Below, piece by piece: positions 8,729-20,456 of a DNA stretch of 35,466 bases. The DNA is taken from NCBI RefSeq assembly GCF_008692845.1, contig NZ_VXJW01000020.1, positions 1 through 35,466 of the forward strand, given 5' to 3'. Positions within the stretch are counted from its first letter, which is position 1. Each line of letters opens with the position of its first letter. Under the pieces are notes generated by a model. It did not search any database, had not been told where the DNA came from, and saw only the letters and a program-made list of their open reading frames with translations. Source of the stretch: Salmonella enterica subsp. arizonae (lineage in GTDB: Bacteria; Pseudomonadota; Gammaproteobacteria; Enterobacterales; Enterobacteriaceae). The position numbers were made by a program, and so were the translations under genes.

Positions 8729-9400
8729 TCAGCGCTGAATTTCTTGCCAACGAACAAACGCCGGACGCCCGGAAGCGACGGCATCCGCCCAGCGCGTCGG
8801 CTCTGGCAGGCGATACCCTTTCATACAGCGTTGGACCCACGCTAGCGCGCTGTCAGTACTGACCCGGTGCCCTGTCGCGATAAACAGCGGATTACAGCGC
8901 GCCTTGCTGCGCCATACCCATGCCAGCTGCTCGCCTTTATCCATTAAGGCGCTAAGCGCGCCAGGTTCGGCGGAAAGCGGTTCAAATTTACCGCATAGCC
9001 GTTTTTTCGCCACGCCGATCGTCGGCACGTCCACCAACAGTCCAAAATGGCTGGCGACGCCAAGCCGACGCGGATGCGAAATACCGTGACCATCCACAAA
9101 CAGCAGATCGGGTTTTTGCGAGAGCTGCTCCCACGCCGCCAGCAGCGCAGGATATTCACGAAAAGAGAGAAAGCCGGGAATATACGGCATAGTGGTAGCG
9201 ATACGCGCCACCTTGTACTCGACCAGCTCAAGCGACGGATATTTCAGCAATACCATCGCCGCACGCGTCACCTCGCCGCCCTGCTCAAAACCGACGTCCG
9301 CCCCGCCGATAAACGCCGGCGGATCTTTGTCCAACCGATCTTCGCGGCAAACCGATGAAGCAAGTTCTATCTGTTGAGCGCGTAGCGACGCGAGATCCAT
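8729..9400 (-). CDS. nfi: Endonuclease V (deoxyinosine 3' endonuclease)
   Basis: Endonuclease V nicks DNA at the second phosphodiester bond 3' of deoxyinosine and starts repair of deaminated adenine. The 223-residue protein carries the family's metal-binding acidic residues: D35 in IGGADVGF, E80 in SFREYPAL and D101 in [20 protein letters not shown]. The [11 protein letters not shown] wedge region is also present. It begins nine bases after the hemE stop, so it is probably read as part of the nudC-hemE-nfi-yjaG transcript. Confidence 0.95.
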
Positions 9401-9409
9401 ACTAACTCC

Positions 9410-10474
9410 TTAGTTGTGATACTGCGCAGAAAGTCGGTGCACCGCCTCCACAAATACGCCAGCATGTTCTGGCGGCACATCCTGATGAATGCCATGTCCG
9501 AGGTTAAAGACGTGCCCTTCTCCCTGACCGAAACCAGAAAGTATAGTCGCGACTTCGTCTTCGATACGGGCTGGCGGCGCATAAAGCATTGAGGGGTCCA
9601 TATTGCCTTGCAGAGCGACCTTATGACCCACACGGCGACGCGCATCGGCAATATCGGTCGTCCAGTCAAGACCCAGCGCGTCGCAGCCGGTTTCCGCCAT
9701 CGCCTCCAGCCACTGACCGCCGCCTTTGGTGAACAGAGTCACCGGTACCCGACGCCCGTCGTTTTCACGCAGCAGGCCATCCACGATTTTATGCATGTAG
9801 TACAGGGAGAAGTGCTGGTAATCGCGGCCGGTTAGCACGCCGCCCCAGGTGTCGAAAATCATCACCGACTGCGCGCCCGCTTTGATTTGCGCGTTGAGGT
9901 ACAGCGTGACGCTTTTCGCCAACTTATCCAGCAGCAGATGCAACGCCTGCGGGTCAGCGTACATCATCTTTTTAATCACCGTGAAGGCTTTGCTGCTGCC
10001 GCCTTCCACCATGTAAGTTGCCAGCGTCCACGGACTGCCGGAAAAGCCAATCAGCGGAACCTCGCCTTTTAGTTCGCGGCGAATCGTACGCACCGCATTC
10101 ATCACATAACCCAGTTCATCTTCCGGATCGGGAATGGGCAGCTTATCGACATCGGCTTTGCAGGTAACAGGAGCCGTAAAGCGCGGGCCTTCCCCGGCTT
10201 CAAAATAGAGCCCCAGTCCCATCGCGTCCGGAACTGTCAGGATATCCGAGAAAAGGATCGCTGCATCAAGCGGATAACGGCGCAGCGGCTGTAAAGTGAC
10301 CTCGCAGGCCAGTTCGGCATTTTTGCACAGTGACATAAAATCGCCAGCCTGCGCGCGAGTGGCTTTGTACTCCGGCAGATAACGGCCGGCCTGGCGCATC
10401 ATCCACACTGGCGTAACATCAACGGACTGGCGCAGCAGCGCACGCAGATAACGATCGTTTTTGAGTTCGGTCAT
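9410..10474 (-). CDS. hemE: Uroporphyrinogen III decarboxylase
   Basis: HemE removes four carboxyl groups from uroporphyrinogen III to give coproporphyrinogen III in haem synthesis. The 354-residue length is that of the E. coli enzyme. Both family signatures are present: [15 protein letters not shown] near residue 21, with the conserved arginines, and [17 protein letters not shown] in the middle. It lies between nudC and nfi; the 40-base gap to nudC suggests one leftward operon. Confidence 0.97.
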   Translation of the reverse strand: MTELKNDRYLRALLRQSVDVTPVWMMRQAGRYLPEYKATRAQAGDFMSLCKNAELACEVTLQPLRRYPLDAAILFSDILTVPDAMGLGLYFEAGEGPRFTAPVTCKADVDKLPIPDPEDELGYVMNAVRTIRRELKGEVPLIGFSGSPWTLATYMVEGGSSKAFTVIKKMMYADPQALHLLLDKLAKSVTLYLNAQIKAGAQSVMIFDTWGGVLTGRDYQHFSLYYMHKIVDGLLRENDGRRVPVTLFTKGGGQWLEAMAETGCDALGLDWTTDIADARRRVGHKVALQGNMDPSMLYAPPARIEDEVATILSGFGQGEGHVFNLGHGIHQDVPPEHAGVFVEAVHRLSAQYHN

Positions 10475-10514
10475 TTTTACATTCCTTTAGCGTTGATGCG
10501 CCCAGTGTAACATG

Positions 10515-11288
10515 TCAGTCGTATTCAGCCCGACACATTGCCACCGTATCTTCGACCAAACGGCGCGCGACGGTGCCCGGCGGCGGCAGTAGCGGAAGAT
10601 CGTCATAACGATACCAGTTCGCTTCCAGCAACTCTTTAGGGTCAATAACAATATCGCCGCTATCATACTCCGCCATGAAAGCGGTCATCAGCGACTGCGG
10701 GAACGGCCACGGCTGGGAAGTCACATAGCGCAGATTTTTAACTTTAATCCCGCTCTCCTCCATCACCTCGCGCGCTACCGCCTGCTCTAAGGTTTCGCCT
10801 ACTTCGACAAACCCGGCCAGTACCGTATGCACGCCGTTACGGTGGCGAACATGCCGGGCAAGCAGAAGAGAATCCTCACGGCGAATGGCGACAATAATGC
10901 AGGGGGCGATTTGCGGATAGTAACGTTCGCGGCAATGGCTGCACAGCATTGCCCATTCGGTTTTGCTCGGATGCATGGGGTGCCCGCAATAACCGCAAAA
11001 TTTATGCGAGCGATAAAATTCCGCCAGTTGTACGCCGCGCCCCGCCAGTTGGAACAGCCCTGCATCCTGATCGATAACCTGGCGTACCGATCCCATATCA
11101 TGACGCCGATGCTGCAATACCAGCCAGACGGGATCGCCTTGCCATTCGCCTATCCGGAGTGCGCGCTGCCCCACAAGATCGAAATTTGCCGCCGGCCCGT
11201 GTGGTAATTCCCCATACGGCAACCATAATTTTTGTTCATGGCTGACTATCCACCAGCCACTCTCTAATTTTTCAATTATACGATCCAT
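10515..11288 (-). CDS. nudC: NADH pyrophosphatase / NAD-RNA decapping hydrolase
   Basis: NudC hydrolyses NAD(H) and removes 5' NAD caps from RNA. The 257-residue protein has an N-terminal domain, a four-cysteine zinc ribbon (C98, C101, C116, C119) and a Nudix box. The box runs from G159 to I181 and fits GX5EX7REUXEEXGU ([20 protein letters not shown]). The SQPWPFPQS motif that defines the NADH-type subfamily follows. It is divergent from rsd and opens the leftward hemE-nfi run. Confidence 0.96.
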   Translation of the reverse strand: MDRIIEKLESGWWIVSHEQKLWLPYGELPHGPAANFDLVGQRALRIGEWQGDPVWLVLQHRRHDMGSVRQVIDQDAGLFQLAGRGVQLAEFYRSHKFCGYCGHPMHPSKTEWAMLCSHCRERYYPQIAPCIIVAIRREDSLLLARHVRHRNGVHTVLAGFVEVGETLEQAVAREVMEESGIKVKNLRYVTSQPWPFPQSLMTAFMAEYDSGDIVIDPKELLEANWYRYDDLPLLPPPGTVARRLVEDTVAMCRAEYD

Positions 11289-11380
11289 AGCTCTTGCACT
11301 ACCTTTGCTTCACTGGCATGTTGTTAACATTATTTTTACATTTTTGGCAAACAGCCTTTATCTAACTTGCGGAGACAATC

Positions 11381-11869
11381 ATGCTAAACCAACTGGAAAA
11401 CCTGACGGAGCGCGTTGGCGGAAGCAACAAACTGGTCGATCGCTGGCTACATGTACGTAAGCACCTGCTCGTGGCTTACTACAATCTGGTTGGCATTAAG
11501 CCTGGCAAAGAATCGTACATGCGACTGAATGAAAAAGCGCTGGATGATTTTTGTCAGAGCCTGGTCGATTACCTTTCCGCTGGGCACTTCAGTATTTATG
11601 AACGTATTCTCCATAAATTGGAAGGGAACGGTCAGCTTTTACATGCGGCAAAAATCTGGCCGCTGCTGGAAGATAATACGCAGCGCATTATGGATTATTA
11701 TGATTCCAGCCTGGAAACCGCCATCGATCACGATAATTGTCTCGAATTTCAACAAGCTCTGTCAGATATCGGCGAGGCGCTGGAAGCCCGCTTTGTGCTG
11801 GAAGACAAGCTGATTATGCTGGTCTTTGACGCGATGCACGACGGCGCCAGAGTCAAACGTCCCGCTTGA
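11381..11869 (+). CDS. rsd: Regulator of sigma D, Rsd
   Basis: Rsd binds the housekeeping sigma factor RpoD in stationary phase and so favours alternative sigma factors. The 162-residue protein is all helical, of the Rsd/AlgQ family. It shows the family's WLHVRKHLLVAYYNLVGIKPGK and ending VFDAMHDGARVKRPA. The ATG follows a GGAGA ribosome site. It is a single gene between divergent nudC and the thiamine operon. Confidence 0.95.
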   Translation: MLNQLENLTERVGGSNKLVDRWLHVRKHLLVAYYNLVGIKPGKESYMRLNEKALDDFCQSLVDYLSAGHFSIYERILHKLEGNGQLLHAAKIWPLLEDNTQRIMDYYDSSLETAIDHDNCLEFQQALSDIGEALEARFVLEDKLIMLVFDAMHDGARVKRPA

Positions 11870-11926
11870 GTTTTACGCCGTTAACGGGTACGTTACAAAC
11901 TTCCCCCTCTTATGAGGGAATGCCAT

Positions 11927-12010
11927 CTTGTCGGAGTGCCATTTTTGGCTGAGACCGTTAATTCGGGATCCGCGGAACCTGATCAGGTTAATACCTGCGA
12001 AGGGAACAAG
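11927..12010 (+). promoter_or_regulatory. TPP riboswitch (thi box)
   Basis: The thi-box cores are present: CGGAGTGCC and GGCTGAGA, then CGCGGAACCTGATCAGG, TTAATACCTGCGAAGGGAAC. The closing stem pairs CTTGT (11927-11931) with ACAAG (12006-12010). It lies about 100 bases before the thiC ATG. Thiamine pyrophosphate binding is known to shut off thiC expression in enterobacteria. Confidence 0.97.
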
Positions 12011-12105
12011 AGTAATTCTGCTTTATGCAGCTGCCTTTACGGGCGGCGCACATCCATTACTCCATCCGTCGTCTGACAAGCCACGTCCTTAATTTTTTGG
12101 AATGA

Positions 12106-14003
<1,898 letters not shown>

Positions 14004-14004
<1 letters not shown>

Positions 14005-14639
14005 TGTATCAGCCTGATTTTCCCCCTGTCCCTTTACGGCTGGGGCTCTATCCGGTGGTCGATAGCGTGGCGTGGATTGAGTGCCTGCTGGCGGCGGGAG
14101 TACGCACTATCCAGCTACGCATTAAAGACAAACGCGATGCCGAGGTGGAAGCAGATGTGGTCGCGGCTATTACGCTTGGGCGTCGTTACGATGCCCGCTT
14201 GTTTATCAACGACTACTGGCGGCTGGCAATCAAGCATCAGGCCTACGGCGTGCATCTGGGTCAGGAAGACCTGAAGACCACCGACCTGAACGCCATTCGG
14301 ACCGCCGGTTTACGCCTGGGCGTCTCGACTCACGATGACATGGAGATCGACATAGCGCTCGCCGCTCGCCCTTCCTACATCGCACTCGGTCACGTCTTCC
14401 CGACACAAACTAAGCAGATGCCTTCCGCCCCGCAGGGACTGGAACAGTTGGCGCGGCATATTGAACGTCTGGCGGATTACCCGACCGTGGCGATTGGCGG
14501 CATCAGTCTGAAACGCGCCCCCGCGGTGTTAGCGACCGGCGTCGGCAGTATTGCGGTGGTCAGCGCTATCACCCAGGCTGCCGACTGGCGCGCCGCTACG
14601 GCGCAACTGCTTGCAATTGCAGGAGTCGGCGATGAATGA
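14004..14639 (+). CDS. thiE: Thiamine-phosphate synthase ThiE
   Basis: ThiE couples HMP-pyrophosphate to the thiazole phosphate to make thiamine phosphate. The ATG at 14004 gives the usual 211 residues; a GTG immediately upstream is also in frame. The TIM-barrel protein shows [27 protein letters not shown] and the phosphate-binding [13 protein letters not shown] and AIGGI loops. It overlaps thiC by one base and thiF by eight, which suggests translational coupling. Confidence 0.97.
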
Positions 14640-15387
14640 CCGTGATTTTATGCGCTATAGCCGCCAGATCCTGCTCAGCGATATCGCTATTGAAGGCCAG
14701 CAAAAGCTGCTCGATAGTCATGTATTGATTGTCGGCTTAGGCGGATTGGGTTCGCCTGCGGCGCTCTATCTGGCGGGCGCTGGCGTTGGCACGCTGACGC
14801 TGGCGGACGATGACGACGTTCACCTGAGCAATCTCCAGCGGCAAATTCTGTTCACTACCGACGATATCGCCCGCCCGAAGGCGCAGGCGGCGAAGCTACG
14901 GCTAGCGCGGCTCAATCCCGACAGCAAGCTAATCGTACTAAAACAGCGTCTGGCCGGCGATGCGCTTAAGAATGCGGTAGCGCGTGCCGATATCGTGCTC
15001 GACTGTACCGACAACGTGGCGACCCGTCAGGAGATCAACGCTGCCTGCGTGGCGCTGAACACGCCATTAATTACCGCCAGCGCAGTCGGTTTTGGCGGCC
15101 AGTTGATGGTACTCACACCGCCGTGGGCGCAGGGTTGCTACCGCTGCCTGTGGCCGGATGACGGTGAGCCAGAGCGTAACTGCCGCACCGCCGGTATCGT
15201 CGGCCCGGTGGTTGGCGTGATGGGCACCTTGCAGGCGCTGGAAGCGATTAAATTGCTGAGCGGTATGGAAACGCCGAGCGACGAGCTACGCCTGTTTGAC
15301 GGTAAAACCAGCCAGTGGCGTAACCTGGCGCTGCATCGCGCCAGCGACTGCCCGGTCTGCGGAGGGCAACATGCAGATTCAGTTTAA
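14632..15387 (+). CDS. thiF: Sulfur-carrier adenylyltransferase ThiF
   Basis: ThiF adenylates the C-terminal glycine of ThiS so that sulfur can be loaded. The start at [15 protein letters not shown] gives 251 residues, the known length. It has the E1-like Rossmann motif [19 protein letters not shown], the catalytic region [16 protein letters not shown], and zinc-binding CxxC pairs (CYRC and CPVC). It overlaps thiE upstream and thiS downstream by 17 bases. Confidence 0.96.
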   Translation: MNDRDFMRYSRQILLSDIAIEGQQKLLDSHVLIVGLGGLGSPAALYLAGAGVGTLTLADDDDVHLSNLQRQILFTTDDIARPKAQAAKLRLARLNPDSKLIVLKQRLAGDALKNAVARADIVLDCTDNVATRQEINAACVALNTPLITASAVGFGGQLMVLTPPWAQGCYRCLWPDDGEPERNCRTAGIVGPVVGVMGTLQALEAIKLLSGMETPSDELRLFDGKTSQWRNLALHRASDCPVCGGQHADSV

Positions 15388-15571
15388 TGATGAACCGATG
15401 CAGTGTGCTGAGGGACAAACCATTAGTGAGCTACTCACGCAACTCAATCAGCTTAAACCGGGTACCGCGCTGGCGCTGAATCAACAGATTCTGCCGCGCG
15501 AGCAGTGGCGGCAACATATCGTGCAGGAAGGCGATCAGATCCTGCTTTTTCACGTTATAGCAGGAGGTTGA
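15371..15571 (+). CDS. thiS: Sulfur-carrier protein ThiS
   Basis: ThiS carries thiocarboxylate sulfur for thiazole assembly. I place the start at 15371 ([11 protein letters not shown]), inside the 3' end of thiF, giving the usual 66 residues. The ubiquitin-like fold is expected and the protein ends in the diagnostic di-glycine (FHVIAGG) that ThiF adenylates. A GGAGGG ribosome site lies just before the ATG. thiG starts two bases after the stop. Confidence 0.96.
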   Translation: MQIQFNDEPMQCAEGQTISELLTQLNQLKPGTALALNQQILPREQWRQHIVQEGDQILLFHVIAGG

Positions 15572-15572
15572 G

Positions 15573-16343
15573 ATGTTACGTATTGCCGACAAAACGTTTG
15601 ATTCGCATCTTTTCACCGGCACCGGGAAGTTTGCTTCTGCACAGTTAATGGTCGACGCCATCCGCGCCTCCGGCAGCCAACTGGTGACGTTGGCGATGAA
15701 GCGCGTCGATTTACGTAAGCCCAATGATGCAATCCTGTCGCCGCTTCTTGAGGCTGGTGTGACGCTGTTGCCCAATACTTCAGGGGCGAAAACCGCCGAA
15801 GAGGCGATCTTCGCCGCCCAACTGGCGCGCGAAGCGCTGGGGACGAGCTGGCTGAAGCTGGAAATTCATCCCGATGCCCGCTGGCTGCTGCCAGACCCGA
15901 TTGAAACCCTAAAAGCCGCCGGGGAACTGGTAAAACAGGGGTTCGTGGTGCTTCCTTACTGTGGCGCGGACCCGGTGTTGTGTAAACGGCTGGAAGACGT
16001 TGGCTGCGCGGCGGTGATGCCGCTCGGCGCGCCAATTGGCTCCAATCAGGGACTGGAAACCCGTGCGATGCTGGAGATTATTATTCAGCAGGCCACCGTC
16101 CCGGTAGTGGTGGATGCCGGAATCGGCGTGCCCAGCCATGCCGCACAGGCGTTGGAGATGGGCGCAGATGCGGTGCTGGTCAACACGGCGATTGCCGTGG
16201 CGAATGACCCGGTAATGATGGCCAATGCTTTCCGCCTGGCGGTAGAAGCAGGCGTATTGGCTCGCCAGGCTGTACCGGGTAACCGCAGTGTCTATGCCAG
16301 CGCCACCAGCCCGCTCACCGGATTCCTGGAGGTATCTGCATGA
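15573..16343 (+). CDS. thiG: Thiazole synthase ThiG
   Basis: ThiG condenses deoxyxylulose phosphate, dehydroglycine and ThiS-borne sulfur into the thiazole ring. The 256-residue TIM barrel shows the FTGTGKF start, the probable Schiff-base lysine K95 in WLKLEIHPD, and phosphate-binding [14 protein letters not shown] and [12 protein letters not shown]. Its stop overlaps the thiH ATG by four bases (ATGA); ThiG and ThiH are known to act together. Confidence 0.97.
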   Translation: MLRIADKTFDSHLFTGTGKFASAQLMVDAIRASGSQLVTLAMKRVDLRKPNDAILSPLLEAGVTLLPNTSGAKTAEEAIFAAQLAREALGTSWLKLEIHPDARWLLPDPIETLKAAGELVKQGFVVLPYCGADPVLCKRLEDVGCAAVMPLGAPIGSNQGLETRAMLEIIIQQATVPVVVDAGIGVPSHAAQALEMGADAVLVNTAIAVANDPVMMANAFRLAVEAGVLARQAVPGNRSVYASATSPLTGFLEVSA

Positions 16344-17473
16344 AAACGTTCACCGACCGCTGGCGACAACTGGGATGGGACGATATCCGGCTACGCATCA
16401 ACAGCAAAACCGCCGCCGATGTGGAGCGTGCGCTGAATGCTTCACGCCTCAACCGTGAGGATATGATGGCGTTACTCTCCCCCGCCGCCGTCGATTACCT
16501 GGAACCGCTGGCGCAGCGCGCGCAAAAGCTTACCCGCCAGCGTTTCGGTAATACCGTCAGCTTTTATGTTCCTCTCTATCTCTCGAACCTGTGCGCCAAT
16601 GACTGTACCTACTGCGGTTTTTCGATGAGCAACCGCATTAAGCGTAAGACGCTGGATGGGGTAGATATTCAAAGGGAGTGCGAGGCCATTCATAAGCTGG
16701 GCTTTGAACACCTTCTACTGGTGACCGGAGAGCATCAGACCAAAGTAGGAATGGACTATTTTCGCCGTCATTTACCGGCGATTCGCCGCCAGTTTTCATC
16801 ATTACAAATGGAAATTCAGCCCTTATCGCAAGAAAATTACGCGGAGCTAAAAACGCTGGGAATCGATGGCGTGATGGTTTATCAGGAGACTTATCATGAG
16901 GCAATCTATGCACAGCATCACCTGAAGGGAAAAAAACAGGATTTTTTCTGGCGGCTGGAAACGCCGGATCGGTTGGGCCGGGCAGGTATCGACAAAATTG
17001 GTCTTGGTGCGCTAATTGGTCTATCGGACAACTGGCGGGTGGATTGCTACATGGTAGCTGAACATATGTTGTGGATGCAGAAACACTACTGGCAGAGTCG
17101 CTACTCTATTTCCTTCCCGCGTCTTCGCCCGTGTACCGGCGGTGTGGAACCCGCATCTGTGATGGATGAAAAGCAACTGGTGCAAACGATTTGCGCCTTC
17201 CGGTTACTGGCGCCGGAAATTGAATTATCACTCTCCACCCGCGAATCGCCGTGGTTTCGCGATAACGTGATCCCGCTGGCGATCAACAACGTCAGCGCCT
17301 TCTCGAAAACGCAGCCCGGTGGGTATGCTGACGATCATCCGGAACTGGAGCAATTTGCGCCGCATGACAATCGCCGACCTGAGGCTGTTGCCGACGCGCT
17401 AACGGCGCAAGGGTTACAGCCCGTGTGGAAAGACTGGGACAGTTGGCTGGGGCGCACTTCGCAAACGCGGTGA
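16340..17473 (+). CDS. thiH: Tyrosine lyase ThiH (radical SAM)
   Basis: ThiH cleaves tyrosine to dehydroglycine and p-cresol for thiazole synthesis. The 377-residue protein has the radical-SAM CX3CX2C motif at C85, C89 and C92 ([12 protein letters not shown]). The BATS-type C-terminal region contains SFPRLRPC and [13 protein letters not shown]. It is the last gene of the thiamine operon and is followed by an intrinsic terminator. Confidence 0.97.
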   Translation: MKTFTDRWRQLGWDDIRLRINSKTAADVERALNASRLNREDMMALLSPAAVDYLEPLAQRAQKLTRQRFGNTVSFYVPLYLSNLCANDCTYCGFSMSNRIKRKTLDGVDIQRECEAIHKLGFEHLLLVTGEHQTKVGMDYFRRHLPAIRRQFSSLQMEIQPLSQENYAELKTLGIDGVMVYQETYHEAIYAQHHLKGKKQDFFWRLETPDRLGRAGIDKIGLGALIGLSDNWRVDCYMVAEHMLWMQKHYWQSRYSISFPRLRPCTGGVEPASVMDEKQLVQTICAFRLLAPEIELSLSTRESPWFRDNVIPLAINNVSAFSKTQPGGYADDHPELEQFAPHDNRRPEAVADALTAQGLQPVWKDWDSWLGRTSQTR

Positions 17474-17522
17474 ACCCGTATGTAAACGCATTAGTATTTC
17501 ACGAGCGAGTACGTAATGTGAA

Positions 17523-17557
17523 AAACGGGAGATTGTTATCGACCTCCCGTTTTTTTA
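17523..17557 (+). terminator. Terminator of the thiCEFSGH operon
   Basis: ACGGGAG pairs with CTCCCGT across a short loop and is followed by a run of T residues, 50 bases after the thiH stop. Confidence 0.9.
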
Positions 17558-17600
17558 TTTTGTCATCGTCAGCAACGGAAGCTGACCAGGGCAAATTATC

Positions 17601-17820
17601 CCTTCCTCATTTTTGCCCAGCCTTCTCCCTTCATCAGTAACTGACGACCGAGGGCTGGCCACTGGATTATCGAAATAGCGGTGAACTTGAAGTTTTCGGG
17701 CAGCGTTCCTGACTGTAATTTCGCTGGCGGCCTCTCTTCAACCGTGTCTGCTGGTCGTTTTTGTCCATAAAATGATGCCCCAGAACAACGGGAATCAGGG
17801 GCGAACCCATCAGGGAAAAA
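17601..17820 (-). other. Open minus-strand stretch, possible gene remnant
   Basis: On the minus strand an open frame of about 70 codons reads through SRCSGASFYGQKRPADTVEE and ends WPALGRQLLMKGEGWAKMRKG before a stop near 17601. It has no convincing start or ribosome site, and I do not recognise it. It overlaps the upstream side of an insertion-sequence fragment on the other strand, so it may be chance coding. No other gene is visible between the thiH terminator and 17800. Confidence 0.25.
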
Positions 17821-17953
17821 TGAGTTGCGACCGGACGCCGATGGAAACGTTACTTGATGGAAAACGCATCTGGGCTGAGAAAAATTTAAGCCAGATGTAA
17901 TCTGACCGATATCTGTATAAATAACCGGTAACTGTCAGATCAGGTCTGGGCTA
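17800..17953 (+). mobile_element. 3' fragment of an insertion sequence (IS3/IS481-type transposase end)
   Basis: A short frame at 17820-17900 reads CDRTPMETLLDGKRIWAEKN and then LSQM before a stop. This matches the C-terminal pattern (GRTPMETLLDGKRIWAEKN) I recall from IS3/IS481-type DDE transposases. About 30 bases later TGTCAGATCAGGTCTGGGCT (17933-17952) looks like the terminal inverted repeat of such an element. The rest of the transposase is missing, so it cannot move by itself. The family assignment is from memory. Confidence 0.6.
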
Positions 17954-18209
17954 ATGCATATCATTTTACCTATACGCACTACATCCTCGGACATCTGGGA
18001 TTGGTGCATTATCCGATTATAAAGTCGTCTGTGTGTTTTCTCGGCCTGGATAATCGGTTTGTCTCAGAAGATCGGAATCATTGGACTGTAGTCTAAGATT
18101 GTCATGAATAGTCATTTGCGATTCCGATAAAAGCGAAGGCTGTTATGAGAGTTGAATTGTTTAATATGCTTCTGCTGTGATGCAACGGTTCACTGCCCGA
18201 AGCCCCGCT
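17954..18209. other. Intergenic stretch without recognisable genes
   Basis: This is about 250 bases between the insertion-sequence fragment and the ankyrin-type remnant. I see no open frame with a ribosome site, no RNA gene and no clear repeat. It is probably decayed accessory DNA. Confidence 0.4.
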
Positions 18210-18580
18210 TTATAAGCTGCGTCGTGTATAACTACAAGGTAATCTCTGACACTCATTAACAACATCAAGAAAATAGACTTTCTGTCCTTCAGATAAATGT
18301 TCTGCGATTTCCTCAGCCGTAAGCTCTGATGACCTCATCATGTCCGTTCTGAAGTGCTATAAGTAAAGCAGATACTCCATCATTATTTTTTGCTGCAAGT
18401 AATTCTGCTGTTTTATCCGCAGTCAGACATGAATTTTTAAGCAGTCTTCCGTAAGCAAGAACAGCCTCGGAATGCCCATTCTTTGACGCTATAAGCACTC
18501 CCGGAACATTATCAAATCTCTTTACAGTCAACAAAATATGTTTCATCCAAACTGAGCGTCGCTGCTTTGAGAAGTATTAT
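18210..18580 (-). pseudogene. Remnant of an ankyrin-repeat protein, possibly a type III effector
   Basis: Three minus-strand frames together give pieces of one repeated protein. The first is LLKAATLSLDET (about 18540-18574). The second is a 77-residue frame (18313-18546) with PGVLIASKNGHSEAVLAYGR, then LLAAKNNDGVSALLIALQNG and HDEVIRAYG. The third reads LTAEEIAEHLSEGQKVYFLD and stops at 18210. The units (GVxxLxxAxxNGHxEAxxAYGxLL) look like the ankyrin repeats of enteric type III effectors of the ShET2/EspL or OspC kind, but this family link is a guess. The frames are out of register and no intact start is visible, so the gene is dead. Confidence 0.55.
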
Positions 18581-18622
18581 ATTCGACCGTTGTTATATGA
18601 AAATAAATGCTACGAGGTGAAA

Positions 18623-18802
18623 ATGAAATCATTCCCAGCATATAATATTCCTCCATTTATTATCAATCAATGGGAATTGTTATTTAATAACCAATTAAAT
18701 TATTTAAGCTCTTCTTACTCCCATATTTCACAAGGAATGCCGTATATCCCCGTTCTGAACAGCGCTGCGATTTTAAAGTTGCGTTGTAGTAGAGAAAACT
18801 GA
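18623..18802 (+). CDS. Hypothetical 59-residue protein, possible truncated gene start
   Basis: The frame begins MKSFPAYNIPPFIINQWELL and ends LKLRCSREN. The ATG at 18623 follows a good ribosome site (GAGGTGAAA), better than the upstream ATG at 18590. I do not recognise the protein and see no signal peptide or membrane segment. Given the decayed neighbours it may be the 5' end of a longer gene whose remainder was lost, or a small real gene. It is divergent from the ankyrin remnant and convergent with sseK1. Confidence 0.4.
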   Translation: MKSFPAYNIPPFIINQWELLFNNQLNYLSSSYSHISQGMPYIPVLNSAAILKLRCSREN

Positions 18803-18883
18803 GCAACAAATATTTTTTCGCAGAAATTTGATAGTTTATGCCAATATTTTATGTATTTAATAGCATGATTATTGCCATTTCCA

Positions 18884-19914
18884 CTACTGCACCTGCCTCG
18901 CCCATGAACTTTGAGTAAACTGACTGGTATTCATGATAATGTTATCATGCTTGAACTCAATAAAATCGCAAAACGAATTATAATTTTCATTTAAAGAATA
19001 ATTAAAATGTTTTCTAATCCCATTACATACACCATCAGAATAGGGATCAGCATCAAATTTAGTATGCATTATTTCCAATCCAGCAAGTAAAGCCGGGTGG
19101 TTATTGCGATCAACAGCTATTATCCCGTTTTCCATAGAAGCACGGCCATCTATCCTTTCTACATGAACAGCAATTCCATCCGGAATATATATATACCCCC
19201 CAGTTTTTCCGTGATAATCATATCAGCATCGAGATATATACACCCACTATTTGCTGATAAATCATAACACCCAACCTTATCCGCCTCCAAAAATAACTGA
19301 CCAGCCTTTAACATAGCCATATTCCTGTAAAAATCAAACCATGCATGGCCTTTATCTAGTAAGTAAGATTTAATTAATGAATCATTACCCTCTTGAATAT
19401 CACTCAATTCTTTTTTCAATAGCTGCAGTAAATGATAATCCCTTTTTTCTTCTGGCATGGACTCTTGCTTAGAAATATTTTCCATATAAATTTCTGATAG
19501 TTTTTTATCGTACATGCTAAAGTCAATATCATTTCTATATATGACTTTTATGTTTTCATAGTCATACTCAAGTTTTGAAAAAGCATCCTTTTGTCCCGGA
19601 AAAAAATCACCATCTACAAAAATACCTACAACACGTTCTTTTTCAATTGTTGCTGCTTTAATAATATTGTTAAGGTAGGGGTTTTTCTCTGTGTTAATTA
19701 TAGGTATATCATTTTTCCCAAAGCGAGCAGGATTCCGTTCAAACCACTGGAAAAGAAGAGGGGTTTTCTCATCTAAAAGGCACAAGGGATAATCTTTTCC
19801 ATTAAAACTTGTAAACTGAATGTCCCTGTTGGTAACAGTTTTAACCAATTCATTTTCTGAAAGCGCGGGAACATATCTATTTAATGGTGGAATCATAACA
19901 ATTAAATGCTCCAT
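18884..19914 (-). pseudogene. sseK1: sseK1, frameshifted arginine-GlcNAc-transferase type III effector
   Basis: SseK1 (NleB family) is a SPI-2 effector that adds N-acetylglucosamine to arginines of host death-domain proteins such as TRADD and FADD. From MIPPLNRYV (19896) the first frame gives about 237 correct residues, including the DAD metal motif at 223-225 (YLDADMIIT). It then goes out of frame and stops at 19159. The remaining 100 residues (PDGIAVHVERIDG to SSWARQVQ) are intact in another frame down to 18884. The break is one extra TA in a TA run near 19185-19196. It removes the HEN residues (H244, E255, N256) and the C-terminal lid. An in-frame ATG at 19914 would add six residues. No promoter was identified. 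Confidence 0.93.
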
Positions 19915-20444
19915 ACTTACTTCATTACATATTTTACATGATGATTATTAGCACATGTTTTTTAGCGTTGCAATAGCTGTCCGATAAAAGATGCTAAAAC
20001 TAAGCATTAACCGATGGATACATAAATATTCTACTAGTGAGCAATCAAATAAATAATTTATTAAATTTATTTTTATTCCAGAAATGGCATAATATTTATA
20101 ATTCCTATAATAAGAGCAAACAGACACCTTTATGGAATTAAATACTTCATTTAATAATTTAAAATATCCCGCGTAAACAATCAATAAATCACTAAAATAA
20201 TCACCAATAACAATAAAACAAATATTTTATTGTTAAAGTTGATACTTTATGTAAACTCTGTAGATAAATCATAGGGATAACATGATACAACAGATACGTG
20301 CTAATTTTAATTTATGCTTAAACTGAGTTTCATCAAGTTTTTTTAAGGCGACTGTTAAGGGATACGCCTTGGTTAGCATATAATGCTTGACAGACTGATG
20401 TTTAAATAGAGATTATACAATATCATTGTAGTATCTAAATAAAA
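19915..20444. other. A+T-rich intergenic region between divergent sseK1 and the NleE-like gene
   Basis: About 530 bases of strongly A+T-rich DNA separate two divergent effector-type genes. A minus-strand open frame at 19948-20184 has biased composition and no ribosome site, and I take it as chance. The region should hold the promoters of both neighbours; only one candidate, near 20387, can be pointed out. Confidence 0.5.
20387..20416 (+). promoter_or_regulatory. Candidate sigma-70 promoter for the NleE-like gene
   Basis: TTGACA (20387-20392) is a perfect -35 hexamer. GATTAT (20411-20416) is a four-of-six -10 hexamer after an 18-base spacer. It lies 40 bases upstream of the predicted start. 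The A+T-rich setting makes chance matches likely. Confidence 0.4.
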
Positions 20445-20456
20445 ATGGAATTGCAA

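Noticed and set aside
18884..19135. Separate 83-residue gene starting MENGIIAVDRNNHP
   Set aside because: This is the displaced 3' part of sseK1; the sequence is continuous with the upstream frame once one TA is removed.
19948..20184. 78-codon minus-strand frame upstream of sseK1
   Set aside because: Composition is typical of chance frames in A+T-rich DNA (many Tyr, Ile, Leu); no ribosome site or known motif.
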